In this document: positions 25,101-38,215 of the stretch, one piece after another
Position numbering within the stretch: position 1 is the first letter of the stretch
How the letters are laid out: each line of letters begins with the position of its first letter
Source of the DNA: Sphagnum magellanicum
Lineage: Eukaryota; Streptophyta; Sphagnopsida; Sphagnales; Sphagnaceae
Reading direction: 5' to 3'
DNA length: 64,000 nt
Assembly (NCBI GenBank): GCA_021904315.1
Contig: CM038911.1
Coordinates: forward strand, 18,263,390-18,327,389
The notes under the pieces: model-generated
Seen by the model: the letters and a program-made list of their open reading frames with translations, nothing else
The model's database searches: none
What the model was told of the DNA's origin: nothing
Program-made: the position numbers and the translations under genes

Positions 25101-25656
25101 ACTTACTGCAGACAGTACAAAAGGACTGTCATGCTCATTTTCTTCCTGACTGCCCAATTGCCGAACCAAGATGTGTCGAGCACTGCCCAGACATTAATTT
25201 TATGTCTGGGCATGGGTAGAAATCTGGTAGTGTTTGTTTAGAGGGTTGTAAGTCCTGGTCTTTGTCCACCTTGTTGCATGCCTAATGAGGTCATAGCCAT
25301 TGGCTATGTGTGGGGGTATAGTTGGCTGTTGTCATCATCCTTGGGACAATGGAAGGAGTGTTGCAAAGTCCAAACAACATCACCATGCATGTGTAGGTAC
25401 CCAAGTCCAAGATGATCTCGTCTCAATCCTTTGGAGCTATTGTTATTCGACCTTTAGTACAAGAATCCATCAGTGATAAAATAGCAATTCACAGCCGTTA
25501 CAAATGTTTGGTGGCAATCAAATGTCATCCTAACCCAAATTTCATTCTATGTGTTAATAAAATATTTCAAAAAGAGAAGTTGTTGAGAGAATTTTGTGTA
25601 CCCATTAGGTGCCTACCACTTACCAACAACCAAATCCACAACATCATAAAGAAATA

Positions 25657-25702
<46 letters not shown>

Positions 25703-27400
25703 AACATGCACACAAACACGCACACATTCCACCTTAGACCTAAAGCTTCTTAGGGCCAAATGCGCTTTCAAAAGTACTTGACTAGCAGATAGAACATTGT
25801 TCAAGGTTTAGGAAATAGTCTTCAAAGTTCCTAAATGGTTTGCTAGAATTTCACAATTACCCATCATGTCAAAGAATGACTAGTATTCAACACCACAAAC
25901 CATTAATCCCCAACATGTCTAGATGGCTCATGCACTTTAGCACCTAAAGCATTGAAATGGGATGCTGAAATCAAAAGATATAAACTCATTTATAAGTCCA
26001 ATTCACCTATTGTCATTCATATTAATTAGTTCATGGGTGCCATGGGCCCCTTGGCACCTTTTTCTTTTTTTTGGTTTTAAAGTGTCCATATTGATCACCA
26101 ATTGCAAAATAGAATCAACCATGCTTGCAATGGCCCACCTTTTCTCTTTATATACATCAGAGTTGGACTTTGGGCAAACCATATGGGAACTAAGGTGCTA
26201 TTGGGAACTTATGGAACCCTTTGGGAACCTCATGAGAACACATAAGGAACATCTTGTGAACAAGGGAAAAAAGCAAAAAAATTCATTTGCATGCTCATCA
26301 CAACATTGTTACTTTGAAAAATTTGAATTTGCATGCTATTAAGGTGCCTTCATAAAAGGGTGTCAATGTTGGTAGGTTTTGGGGGCTAGGGCAGTGTACT
26401 ATACAAATGGATGTCCTTTTTGTAAAGGAATTATAAGCACATTCTATTAAACGAATGACATTATCAATAGACATTGCTTCAATAACATAAGGAGGGTCTC
26501 TATGTACATCCCTTGTGAAACTATTAAGTTATTAGTGGCATGAAAGTATGTGTGATTTCATACTCTACTCTTGCTAAGGCATTTGTAGCTAATTTTATGT
26601 TTTCAATTTTCTAGTGTTTGATATGGTTGCAAAACATGACCATCGCCATATGTATTCCTCATTAACATTACTTCTTGGGAAGAATTATTTTGGCACACAT
26701 CTGCTGACTATCAATCAAGTGCCCAGTATCTAAAGAGTTGGGTCAAAAGGACTGACACAGACACAAAGACAATATTATTTTTATCATATAGATTTCGTAA
26801 ATTGTAAACCTTGTCTTCTAGAACTGGAAAAACTGAAAAAAATGTTGCACTCTTCAAATACATTCCTTTCAAGGTGTATAGTTCACTTGTGACCTCCGAT
26901 ATGATGGGCACTTCACATTCCTTATTCTAGCAAACCATAGAACTAGCCATTCAATTCCAATTCCAGGTCGCAGCCACATCAAACCAATAGCCTAAGTAGC
27001 TGGGACTAATGGGTGCTTGCCCATGGTTGGCCACTCAATTCAGCACAACCTAAATTAAGCACTTTACCTAGGTAGCCAACCTGAGTGTGGCCCAGTTCAT
27101 GTAGGTCAGTTGCATATGACCAATTTGAACTGCAACCTCAAATATATGCAACCTACACCCACAACATATAACAAAAATAGGTCACACAAAGTCCAAAACT
27201 ATGTAACCCATTGTGGAAAATGTCATTGCAAAATCTCGTGAAGACATTATTCATGGTATCTTTTAAGACAAAAGTTCTGTATAAGGCTGCAAAGTAAACC
27301 ACAATTATGGGACAAATACAATACACTGGTGCCACTGCATAAATTCCTAATTTGCTCTGTGATCTGAAACCTACAAGCATAAAATCAGAGAAGAGAAAAA
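22182..27400. other. Long intergenic stretch, no gene recognised
   Basis: Several open frames of 60-126 codons occur (the longest at 25962-26342 on the plus strand), but none shows a domain, a signal peptide or a composition different from its surroundings. A CT/CA microsatellite is listed separately. I cannot rule out short exons or non-coding transcripts. Confidence 0.45.
25657..25702. repeat. Compound (CT)n(CA)n microsatellite
   Basis: About 12 CT units (25657-25680) are followed immediately by about 11 CA units (25681-25702). Confidence 0.97.
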
Positions 27401-27717
27401 GGGTAAATGTACCTCATCAACCCAACTGTTGTTTGCTCGACTTGCTCCTCCATAGTGAATTTCTATGCACATTCTGAAAGCAGCACCAAATATCTAGCTC
27501 TTTGCAAAATCACAGGCACATACCGGATCTCCTTTTCTTGCTCTACAACACTTGATGGTACAATGATCAAAAGCATTTACTCACTTGATTGGGCTTGCAG
27601 GCAGAGTAGTTTAAGTCTATTGTACAATGCTCAGAGCATTACTCGTCTGATGGATTTGTGGGAAGAGTAATTTAAGTCTCTGATGGGCTCATTACCTCAC
27701 AACACATCAGAACAGTT

Positions 27718-27723
27718 TTTATT
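27718..27723 (-). terminator. Candidate poly(A) signal of the RING E3 ligase gene
   Basis: AATAAA on the minus strand, about 114 nt downstream of the stop codon of the gene at 27837-31168. Position and sequence fit a polyadenylation signal; actual 3' ends are unknown. Confidence 0.45.
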
Positions 27724-27836
27724 GACCAAGCTACACAATGCGCCTACCACCCAATATGGTTCAACTCCCTCCAACAATATTCTTAGGAATGAAGCCCCAA
27801 AACAAAACCCCACAAGGCAAGAGGAATTGGTTTCTT

Positions 27837-30487
27837 CTAAGAATCAAAAACACGCACAATGCCACTGACTGTTTGCCTGCACACTGGGCACCGAGGGTTA
27901 GTTCCTTGCTCAACTTGTTGAGCACAGGTGACACAACAAACTCGGTGCCCACAGTATATGAATGCTGCTCGCCTCCTCCTCAACAAGCACACTACACAGA
28001 GCTCCCCATCAGGAATATCCATCATGTCATCACCAGCATCATCTATCAGCCTGTCTTGCCTGCACACATATTGTCCACACCGAATCAGATCTCACTTTCA
28101 AGCTCTTGTTTCTCTCTTCAACAGTGACAGGAGTATTTCTGTGAAGTTCAATAAAACATAATGTGACATAGAACACTGACCCCAGCTTAAGTAAGTGACC
28201 ACCCTGAGTCTGAACAGCTGAAATTCCTAGTCAATACACCCTCTTTGTCAAATCACATCCAGTTCATGCCCTGGAAAGATTCATAAGATGAACACACCAT
28301 GACTAGACAACAGAAATTTTCCCAAAGAAAGACACTCTGAAACATGCCTGCTTTCATCATCCCGCTGTTGCCTCCGTTGATGTCGCTGCTTCCACTTCGC
28401 CCAATTTCTGAAATACACACAGATGCAGGAGGGCACTATTAGGAGCAGCTGTTAGCTATACAATATCACAATGGCACAGACTAGACCTACTGACATGAGA
28501 CCAATACACACTATCACATACCACAATCTCCTCCCACTGATTTTGTGAAAGTACTGAATGGCATGAGATGATTCAAGGAAGCTTCTCATTTCCAATTAAA
28601 ACTGGCAAGTATGAAGCATTACTACATGAAATCTTAATGATGTTGCAGAATGCAAACAGTCTACACAGTACACATGCAAAAAAATCTTCCTGAGAACTTG
28701 AAAATTTTCTTGAGAAAGAGGGAAATCATGTGAGGGGTCTGTCTGCACATACTTGATAAGGGCATAACCTAAAACTCCGGTTGCAACTATTGTGGCAGCA
28801 ATTCCCATCCAGAACAGGACATTTCGTCCATTTGCAAGATCTAATAACAGCTGATCCCTTGTAAGATCAGTCCTGTTCCAAGCATACCAACAGGAATCGA
28901 ACTTCATGAACCAGCCAAGCTACAATGAATCAACCTTATTGACCAACAAAAAATTAAAATTCAGACATATGAACAAAATCCACAGTGAGATTTCAAGAGA
29001 TTCTAGTGGCTGCAAGAGGAATTGCATCCAACAGCAACATACACTTGATGGAATACTCAATGAAAGCGGAGCAAAATGTCAGTGCAATGTACAAGAAGAC
29101 TGGCAAGCAGCCAGAAGGTTTAATGATTGGAGTTCCATCCAGAGACACACTCAGAGTGCCAACTGCTGTGATCTCCCGGCCTAGTGGCAGTATTTTCTCC
29201 TCATCCAAGAGGCCAACCTGCCACAAATGACAAAGAAAACCACAAGTAAACCTTTTATGACACCATTCACTCACTGTCAAGCCATGAGAAATCAGAGTCT
29301 GAAACCAGCCAGAGACTGCCGAACAGAAACACTTCAATACAGCTCTGTTCTGAAAAGCAAGTTCTGATAAATGCAAGCTACTGCTGATCATGCAAAAAGC
29401 TTATGCCTGAAGGAAAAAACTTTGTTATGCAAAATAATAGATCTACCTAGATGCCAGACCCAAGGGATTAGAAGCCCAAGTCTGAAGACAAGAAAGATTC
29501 AGACCGGATAACGGCGTCCAAACATGGCTTGCAAGAAAGTGTATGATGAGGATGGTACTGGGTGGAAACGATGGTAGATGGTAACAAGAGGTATGGGATG
29601 CTCTGTATCTTCCATATTGATATGTACATACACTGCTAGCTCCCCAGGTTTATGCTCTGATGGGCCATTCCTCTCCACCAGTACAAATGGCACCTAGATA
29701 CAACACAAAAGATACATCCCAGAGACAAACAATCAGCCCATACCATACTACTCAATCTCACAGTTGAGCAGATTGGTACTTATGAAAACCTTTGATATAA
29801 AACATTGACACTGCAAGTGGGCAGAAGAAGACAAATGCTCAAACATGTCACATTCCAATGGTGAAGACACCAGGTTTTCAATCTTACAAAAGAAAACACA
29901 GATAAAAAAGCATGAGCAAAAGAAAGCAAGAAGACTGGAAAAATCTACATTAGCATTTTCAGTAAGGTGTCAGAATGTCAAGGCGAGCAAATGGATATGG
30001 AAAGTATATTATACCTTGCGCCTTGAAACTGTGACTTGCTCCTTCCGTGAACCCCATCCCAAAAGGCCTCTCCACTCATAGCCCCACCCAAGTATGCCTC
30101 GCCATTCATTGTATAAACACTGAAGCAAAAGCCATCCACAACCCCATCCCCCCACAGCAGCAGTGCAACAACAACAACATGCAAAGTATTAGAACATGAG
30201 AGACTCAGATGGTGAAAGAAGAGAAGTGCACAAGTTGAATTTGCAAGATACCATCTAGTAGTGCATGAACTTGGAACCATCACAACTCTCTCTCTTCAGC
30301 TTTATCCATCTCTCAGCAGGCTTAATTCATCTCCAAGTGCACAAGAAGCTCATGCTGTGGCAACCAAACACTAGGAAAACCCTAGAGCACAAACAAACCC
30401 AAAGAAAACCCTAGAGCACAAGCTAGCTTTGCCACTACAGCTCAAGGTCTACTGCTGCACCAGAGAACTACACATCCTATGACCATG

Positions 30488-30534
<47 letters not shown>

Positions 30535-31168
30535 ACCTCAGAATGATGCTGAGCATTGTTGTTACATCCAGAAAGAGGAGAGAATTTCTGCTTGAAGAAT
30601 TTCTGCAGGTGTGATTATAGATAGAATGGAGGCTACAGGACGAGGAGGAGTAGGATGGTCTCACCGTTTGTGTCCTCTCCAAGTACACTGCTTTCTCATC
30701 GACATTTTCTGCTGTGAGTGCACCTGTATCATGCTCAGTTTTGTGTTTGGATTCCTCCACACATGCTTTGCTCTGCACTCTTCCCCTCACCATCACAATT
30801 GCTGCTGCTGCTTTTTCTTGTTGTTGCTTTGTCGAAAGTTCCTGTGGCTGTGTTTTGTAGCTCCTCCTCCTCCTCTGCCATAATAGACTGCTGAATGGAA
30901 ATTGCGGATTTGTTTCCACCCTCTCGGAGTCATCATCATGCAAAATGATCCTTGCTCTCTCTTGGTTGCTCCCGTCGACCAAGCTGCGAAGATCGGCGAT
31001 TCGCGACAACGGGGTTTCTTCCAGTTCCTTGAGAGCTCTGCTGTGAGCGCGGTACTTGAGCCATGTTCGCAGCGCCAGGACTGACATGCCGATTCCCAAA
31101 ACCACACCATCTCCTGCAAGGGCGATCCTTGTGAGAGCTACACAGAGCTCATCCTCATGGGCTGCCAT
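27837..31168 (-). CDS. SPL2: Membrane RING-type E3 ubiquitin ligase of the SPL2/SP1 (MAPL/MUL1) family
   Basis: Organelle-membrane E3 ubiquitin ligase; plant relatives act in the chloroplast outer envelope and the animal relative in the mitochondrial outer membrane. Exons (minus): 30665-31168, 30015-30119, 29505-29693, 29093-29217, 28753-28872, 28407 to 28348, and 27837-28059, giving 441 residues. First membrane span is about residues 9-33. The GIDE-type domain follows (exons 2-4, including VGLLDEEKILPLGREITAVG). Second span is about 325-347 (VLFWMGIAATIVATGVLGYA). The C-terminal C3HC4 RING is at about 389-428: CVVC, CGH, CxxC and CPVC all present. The exon 6 donor is uncertain: a GC donor at 28347 or a weak GT donor ending the exon at 28336 (four extra residues, HVSE); both keep frame. 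ATG at 31168 is chosen because upstream in-frame sequence has no ATG. Closest by eye to Arabidopsis SPL2, with a longer Gln/Lys/Ala-rich linker (about residues 90-140). Nothing looks broken. Confidence 0.92.
30491..30531. repeat. (CT)20 microsatellite in intron 1 of the E3 ligase gene
   Basis: Twenty uninterrupted CT units on the plus strand, (AG)n in the sense of the gene, inside the intron spanning 30120-30664. The same intron holds two AAAACCCTAGAGCACAA words at about 30376 and 30410. Confidence 0.97.
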
Positions 31169-31465
31169 CTTCTGGAGATAGGAAGATGGCGTCACGCTCC
31201 ACCACCGCCACCCAAAATGTCACAGCAAAATGCTTACCTCCTGACACTGCAAACTCTTGTGCCTTTCCCTCCCCCATCGGATCCTACACCCAAAACCCGT
31301 CTCCAACATTCTCTATACCTGATTCCACACAACCTGAAATCAGCCAAAAAAATCTCCATAATAAGTGCTTCAATTTCACAAAAACCTGGTCTGGATTCAA
31401 AGCTCCACAAAAGTGGCCTTGAGAATATCTGCAAGAGAAGAAGACGAAGAACTACCGCACTCCCA

Positions 31466-31950
31466 AAACCCTAATAACATTCTTCAAACCCTAAGGCAAG
31501 CTCGCAAAACCCCCCGCCGCGTCTGTGTTTTCTTCCGACAGTTCAGAGTCTTCTCTATGGTCGTGCCTCAATTACATGCTTGCCTGTTGTGGCCTTTTCC
31601 GACGACGTTTCAAGGATTGAGCCTCCGCGCGAAAAACGTGATGAGATTCCTCAAACCCTAAGGCAAGCTCGCAAATCCCTACTCGCGTGCGTGTGTGCTT
31701 TCCGACAGTTTCAGAGTTCTCTCTATGGTCGTGCATCAATTGCATGCTTGCTATTGTGGCCTTTTCCGACGACGGTTGAAGGATCTACCCTCCGCCCAAA
31801 AACCCGAAATACATTGTTCAAACCCTAATGCAAGCTCGCAAAACCCTACGCGTGTGCGGCTGTGTGCTTTCCTGCAGTTCAGAGTTCTCTCTATGGTCGT
31901 GTCTCCAATGCATGCTTGCCTGTTGTGGCCTTTAGCCAGCGATCGCGGTT
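31466..31950 (-). promoter_or_regulatory. Telo-box-bearing 167-bp tandem repeat upstream of the E3 ligase gene
   Basis: Three units, the third incomplete, each open with an exact AAACCCTAA telo-box at 31486, 31653 and 31820, spaced exactly 167 bp. A fourth telo-box lies at 31466. Units share GCAAGCTCGCAAA, TTCAGAGTTCTCTCTATGG and TTGTGGCCTTTTCCGACGAC. They are CpG-rich, unlike the surroundings. They begin about 300 bp upstream of the E3 ligase ATG, where the promoter or 5' UTR should be. Telo-boxes are known promoter elements of plant housekeeping genes; regulatory function here is inferred. Confidence 0.6.
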
Positions 31951-33018
31951 CTGGTTTCCCTCTGGGCAGTCGTCTTGCGTGCCTGTTCACCCTGGGTGTC
32001 AGCATAGTCCCTTCGACCTCTCTGTCTCGCTTCTGTCTCTCTTTCTCTCTATCTTTCTCTCTGTGCACATGAATGCATGGTCTTTCTCCTCCACTCTGTA
32101 TCGTCTTAGTCCAGCAGAAACCGATTCAGGGATGCCATTGTGGGTGATTAACGTTTGGAATCGGGGTGGGATGGTGTTTGTCAATGCAGGAGAGTTGCAA
32201 GGGCTGTCAATGCAGTGACCCCCGACATCCCTTCTTTGACTGCAATCCTGCCATTCACTGGCACTCATGCTTGCATTGCAATAGTAGTTGTTCTAATCTT
32301 AAGCTTTTCCCTAAGTGCTTTGATTTGTGTCCCTGGATGATGTATGCACTTTCCTTTCCCTGCAGCTTGCATCTTTCAAACTCTTGTTTTTTCAGTCTAT
32401 GTTTTTGGACTTGTGGATCTGTTCACATTGCAAAGCTTGAACTACATACACTTAAATGATTATTGTGTGTGGTGCAATGTCATGTGTATCTTTGCTGAGC
32501 CTGTTGAGCCTGCTAGACAACTACAGTTATTGCAACATCCTACTCACACAATTCTCAACTTCTGGAACCAATCTACACATCTTCAACACAGCAGGTTGTG
32601 TCTGTTCTTCTTCTTCTATTAGTTGGAATTATGGGGGTTGGTCGCTCTTAAAGTCCCAGTTATTTATTTCAAGGATCATGGATACTTTTTCAGAATTAGA
32701 GATACTTAGAGAAATTGGTCTCTACTTGCATTTTCACACTATTTTGGTGCTTGGCAATGAACATGTCATACAGTGGTGGAAGTACGGCAATTTTCAATGC
32801 TTCAAGTGTTGTAGGCCTTCTTTGCTTCAATGCTTTTCAATAGTTCCAATTCTGAATTGTGTTCTTTGCCCTTCTTTGATCAATCTCTGGAGACTGTCTC
32901 ATGCAGGACTCATGTTTTCTCAAGATGGGTATATGGTATGGGAATCTGTTGATCTCAGTTCTCAATGGAGCTGGAATCCTTCTATTAACCATGCGGGAAT
33001 ACTGAGGAATATGGGTGC
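31951..33018 (+). other. GC-moderate region with a Cys-rich open frame, status unknown
   Basis: The region continues the GC-richer island and starts with a CT-rich run (about 32010-32065) that resembles a plant 5' UTR. One frame (32166-32459, opening with GTG; first ATG at 32184) encodes a Cys-rich segment, CKGCQCSDPRHPFFDC followed by more CxxC pairs and ending near CFDLCPW. A 202-codon frame (32456-33064) overlaps its end in another frame and has no recognised domain. There is no clear signal peptide or splice structure. It could be a divergent transcript from the shared promoter, an unannotated small gene or chance. Confidence 0.25.
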
Positions 33019-33140
33019 ACCAAATTATCAACATCCACTCTCCAATAGAAGATGCTGCAATTGATGTATACTACTTGTGGACACCGAATATCAACATCCA
33101 CTTTCCAACAGAAAATGCTGCAATTGATGTATACTACTCA
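33019..33140. repeat. 63-bp tandem duplication
   Basis: Two adjacent copies of a unit containing TATCAACATCCACT and ATGCTGCAATTGATGTATAC. The TCAACATCCA landmark lies at 33028 and 33091. Confidence 0.85.
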
Positions 33141-33839
33141 TGAACCCTAAACCCATTTGTGGTTTCTTGTGTGGAACATAGAATATATTCTTGTTTGCAA
33201 CTATGGACTAGGTAACAGTGAGATCACACAAGTTACCATGTATAGTCAAGGTGCATGAGTGCTGAAACTATTCACAGTAACCAGTGTGTGCTCAAGCTAG
33301 TTACCGGATATAACCATCTGTTGCAAGAATTGAGACGCCCCTTTTTTCATCCACCCAGAGAGCAGTTATGAAATCTTCATCCAAGCAGCAAATGGAATCA
33401 TTGGGCTGATGAGAGCCTAGGGTGGTACCTTGTGCTAATTAGTAGGTTGCCATGAAACAGAGGTCAAAGGTTATGGTTTGTAGTTTGCGACCTGACAACC
33501 AATTGGAGCGTTGCGATTGTTACAAGGGATGGTTATGGAATAGTGAAGGAATAGTGAAGGAATGATGTACGGTGACATGCCATCTTATATATATATATAG
33601 AGGATATATTGATCAATCTGAAACTTGTCGAGACATTAAAGTTATCCTTCAAGTCATCCTGTCTTTGGGCACTAGTTTGACTGTGGAATCCCCATTTCAT
33701 CCCCAATTCAAGTGTAGCCTGGAAAGTGAGCACAAACTGGGTATTGTGCAATGAAAGTGGGTAACAGTTCACAAGATTTGCAAGATTTAATCTGATGCAA
33801 TGAGGAGTATGAACAGCAGTGAAGTTGTAGGCAAGGTAA

Positions 33840-34345
33840 ATCCAAAATTTTTGGATCCATGAACCATTCTCAAGATTTTTGAATGGATGGTATTATGAAC
33901 TTGGGCTCTATACAGCTGCATACTTCTAGTGACAATCAACAAGTTTTTTTCTCTTCTTATGTTCTCATATGGTTTCCAATAGTTCATCATTATTTATGTC
34001 ATTGCCAAATTTGAATTTGAATTAATATTAATATCATGGACATGAAATGCACATATTATTAATTTGTCTTTTCAGATCAATGTTGGTGGGTAGAGAAAAA
34101 GAGTGAGGTTCTTATTAAGAAAGAAGTGAGATAGTTTGGCTTGAAAATGAGGTAGGTATGAATTGTCTCTTGAATTGCTCAAAGACGAGCATACAGAGCA
34201 TTATGCAAAATCAATTGTCTAGTGAGGACCATATGAAGGATTGTGCAAAATCTCCCATGTACCAATTCTCAAGATTTTTAAAATGGATGATATTGGATCC
34301 ACAGGTTGAAGGACTGTATCATAAACTTGGATGGATGTGCTCAAG
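33840..34345. repeat. Diverged direct duplication, about 0.4 kb apart
   Basis: CCATTCTCAAGATTTTTGAATGGATG at about 33868 recurs as a near match at about 34263, and both are followed by an ACTTGG word 20-50 bp later. The DNA between is unrelated to any gene I know. Confidence 0.55.
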
Positions 34346-34399
34346 CTATATGGAAATTGTCAAGAGGGCTATTGAATTTTTCAAGAATTGAAGCTTGCA

Positions 34400-37300
34400 T
34401 TTCTAGAATTTAGAGAGCAATCCTTTCCACTATGTTGCCACAATGAATCCAAATTATAATGGACACATTTTAGTATAATTCTTGATTTTCAAAATGTTGA
34501 AATGTTCATTGAGGCTGCCTGACGCCTTTAAAAGAGTGTAATAATTTGGACCCAGGTTTAGGGTTTAGGGTGCACCTCCAAAAAAGAGTGTAATAAATTG
34601 GACCCGACTGCGGCTCAGCATTTCTGATTGGTCGATCATAATGATTGGTCCAGGTGGTTTGCTCTTAGTAGTTCCCATGTACATGCTGTTCCACTTACAG
34701 TTTTATTGGTGGGGTTGCCAAAAAAAAAAAAAGCTAAACTTAGACATTTAATTTTATTATCCAGAGCATATAGTGTATAACTGTGTAAATAGCAATGTAA
34801 ATGCAAAGTAATATACCTATATACCTAGGCATTTGGAGAACACTATGGCATACTAGTTGACCTTGTCAACAACCACCCCCAATTGAATGTTTGTCTTTTG
34901 CTCCAAGAGGTTGGAATTTAGGTACTCTCATTACCTGAAAAACCCAGAGGCCATAAAGATAAGTGCAGTCCAAAATTTCTGAAAAAGTGATAAAATCTCC
35001 AAATGAAGCACTATTTTTCGTTTAATGTTTAGTTCTGTGCACATAATGTGCTATGCAGGACGCTTAAAACCCCGCTATGAACTTTGCGGGTGTCAGTGCT
35101 GCATCTTGTGCTACAGCCGCTTAGTTCCCATCACATTGACACCGGCAAAGATTAAAAGGAGTTGTTAACATCCTCGTCCTACCACTATGCATGAATGTGA
35201 AGGACGCTACATATCCTAATGAATACCATGCAATAAAGAGTTAAGGTTTGACATTTGTAACTAAGTGTCAGGCGTACCACCAATGATGGATATCCTGCAA
35301 TAAAAGCTCAGATTTGACATTTGTAGTTAAGCAATGGGACCCTGAGTACTAAGTACCGACCTTGGAGAAAAATCTGTGTTATTTGATGAACTTGGGTGCA
35401 CTAGGGTAGTGCAGCCCATCATCGATCACCTGCCTATGATCAAACATTTATTTATATCTTCATCATATGTGCTTCATTTTGAGTGATTTAAAAAGTTATG
35501 GGAGCACTACCTCAACCCTTAGAAGTCATTTTTGAAGTGCAAAGGAAAGGAAAAGGAGTAATGAAAAAAAAAACAAGAAAAATAAGCTTTCCAACTTACA
35601 AAACATTTTTTTTTTTTTGGTCTTTTTTCTTCTCTTTGGACCCTCCTACTTTCAAACCTCATAATTTTTTTTAAAAATTCATTTTAAATTATTTAAAGTG
35701 CTATAAGAACACCACCTAAAGTTCTACAAATCATCTTTGAACTCTAATATCAACAAAGCAACATACAAAGTTGTTTTTGAATTCAATTCAGGAACAGCTT
35801 TGGTAACGTTCAATGGTTTTTTTTTTTTGAGTTCTTGACCCCTTTTACTTTGGGGGGCTGTAACTTTCTCATTTCTAATACGTTTTTGACCAAAATAATT
35901 AGTGTGTCATATGCACCATGAGGAAGGGTTCAAGTTTTATTTTAACACCAAAAGCAACAGAACTTACCCCTTGGATACAACTTGCCTTGAATGCTTAAGT
36001 GTTTGATCATCGGTCGGTCTACCCTAACACCAACATTCTCTTGGGCTTGCCTATCAAGGCAAGGATAATATTGTGTTTAGATTCATTTTAAAGCTATAAT
36101 TGGTTGTGGTGCATCCCAAAACACAAATGTTTTGATGGTTTTTCTTTTACAATGGCTAATTGGGGCTTGTCACTAAAAACATTATATTATGATATCCCCC
36201 CTCCCTAAATAGAAATCGTAATATTTTATCTTGTTTTACGTAGCCATGTAAAACCATATAAATGTATTTGTTTTTACACTTACATTACTTTACACAAAAT
36301 AAAATAAATTTACACAATTTTACATTTATAAATCTCTTGTTCAACATTTACACAAACATAGATGGATATTAAACGTTAGCATGGAGTGTAAGTCCCAAAT
36401 CATTTACACGCACAACATTGGTTAAAACCAAAAACTTCAAAGTTTTTTTGTTTATATTTAAACATTTAAAATACATATATCATCTTTATACTAAATCAAT
36501 GTCTTCGAGTCCAAATTTAACATTTCCAAGATTTAAATTATCTTATAAGAAATTTTATTCAAGAAGGTGAAGGCAATGTTTCAAAGGTTTGAATATATAT
36601 TCTAAAAAAAATTATTCAAGAAGGTGAAGTTATCAATGTAAGGGCAAGATGAATCAACAAATACATTGGTTAATTTCACCTTCTTGAATGAGGCCTTTTA
36701 GTTGGCATATTGACCCAAAAAATTGTTTATTTTGGACTCAAAGCCCTTAATTCAATTTGAAGAAATGATAATTACCATGATTTTAAAAACCTAAAAAATT
36801 TAAGGCTTTTATAATGGTGCCAATGCTGATTCACCCCAACCTAATTTGAAGAGTCCTATTTCACACAATCACTTTGTCCAAGGGGTCAGGAGGCATTATG
36901 TGTAAGGTAAAGCCTAAAGGTGGGGCATTGCCAAAATAAGGGCATGCAAAGCAAAAGTTGAACGCAAGTTCAATTTTGGTAATGCTTTCACCCACAATCT
37001 TTATGCAACATAAAAGTTAATGCAACCTTCAAATTCTCTTCAAAGTAGGTATTTACATTTTTCATAAACTATACTATGAAAAAATAAATGTTTGCTCAAA
37101 CTAAATAAATTACACATTATAGCATGCCCTCCAATTACATTATAAAAATTCTAAAAGGTTTTTACAGCAAAAGATCCAGATCAAATTGGAAATTTGTGAT
37201 AATTCTTTGATTATGGCATCAAAATCCATGGAATTTCAATTTTATGCACTAATATTTGGATGACACATTGAATATCAACAATTTTTTTTATCATGATTGG

Positions 37301-38215
37301 AATGTTCAATAACTCTTGCATTGAAAGTTTAAATATTATGAATGACCTCATTACAACCCCACTCATCAAAACCTTTCCAACATACCAAAAACATAGCCAA
37401 AGGCCCTTGGTTCTAGAAATATCAATATAACAAAACAATCAAAATGAACTTGAACAACTTTTTTTGATAGTAGCATGTTCAAGTGATATTCAATATACAT
37501 CTCTTCTTGTTGAGAGTGGATTGATCATTAGTTTGAAAGAAAGACAAGATGGATGCATATTCACACCACAATTACTCCTTTAAAAATGTGGAAGCACCTA
37601 CTTACTACCCCTTGTAAGGCATTACTCATATACATGAATTGCACTCCCCTAATATGAAAACAAATAGGACAAGTAATGTCCAAAAACCTTATTTGTTAGA
37701 TGAAAAGGATGTTACAAGATTGAATTTGTACAATGACATGTTAGGATTTATGCACCTCTCTCATTAAAAACAAAGAAATATATGCTAAAGGTTCCAAATT
37801 ATTGTTAAACATTCTTTGCAATTTGTTGCATATGCAAAAAAAACACAATGTTTAAATATTATTTCATTATTGTAACTTTAAAAAACAATTCAAAGCACCA
37901 ATTTGAATAATCTCATTGGCCAAAATAAATTCATCACACCTCCTAAACACAAGCTTATGATATTATTACAACATTTATGTGCCAATTCATTGAAGAGATT
38001 CCCACAAAACAACTCAAGCCTACAACTCTAACAATTTCAACTATTGGGCATAAGCATACCATGCTAACAATCTTAATTGTTTTTTCAACCCTTAAGCACA
38101 AGCTTATTCCACATGCCCTCTATTTTGTGTATATTTTTCATATTAATATGACAACCTTGTTTGGAAAATATATATGCATAAGGTTAAAAAACCAACCATG
38201 TTTTAACACCAACAT
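34400..38215. other. Intergenic, no gene recognised
   Basis: A short TTTAGGGTTTAGGG motif occurs at about 34558. Around 35200-35330 two TTTGACATTTGTA-containing words repeat about 80 bp apart. A minus-strand frame at 37211-37438 may be a decayed transposon piece, but no domain could be named. Confidence 0.4.

Noticed and set aside
25412..25753. 113-codon frame across the CT/CA microsatellite
   Set aside because: The C-terminal half is only translated dinucleotide repeat, and the N-terminal half matches nothing I know.
30611..30883. Plus-strand open frames over the E3 ligase exon 1
   Set aside because: They are antisense shadows of the well-supported minus-strand exon with conserved domain content and splice sites.
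32456..33064. 202-codon plus-strand frame
   Set aside because: Long, but without recognisable domains, and it runs into a 63-bp tandem duplication. It is not called as a gene without transcript evidence.
37211..37438. Minus-strand frame as part of a third hAT transposase
   Set aside because: A few residues resemble hAT or retroelement text, but no ordered set of conserved blocks could be read.
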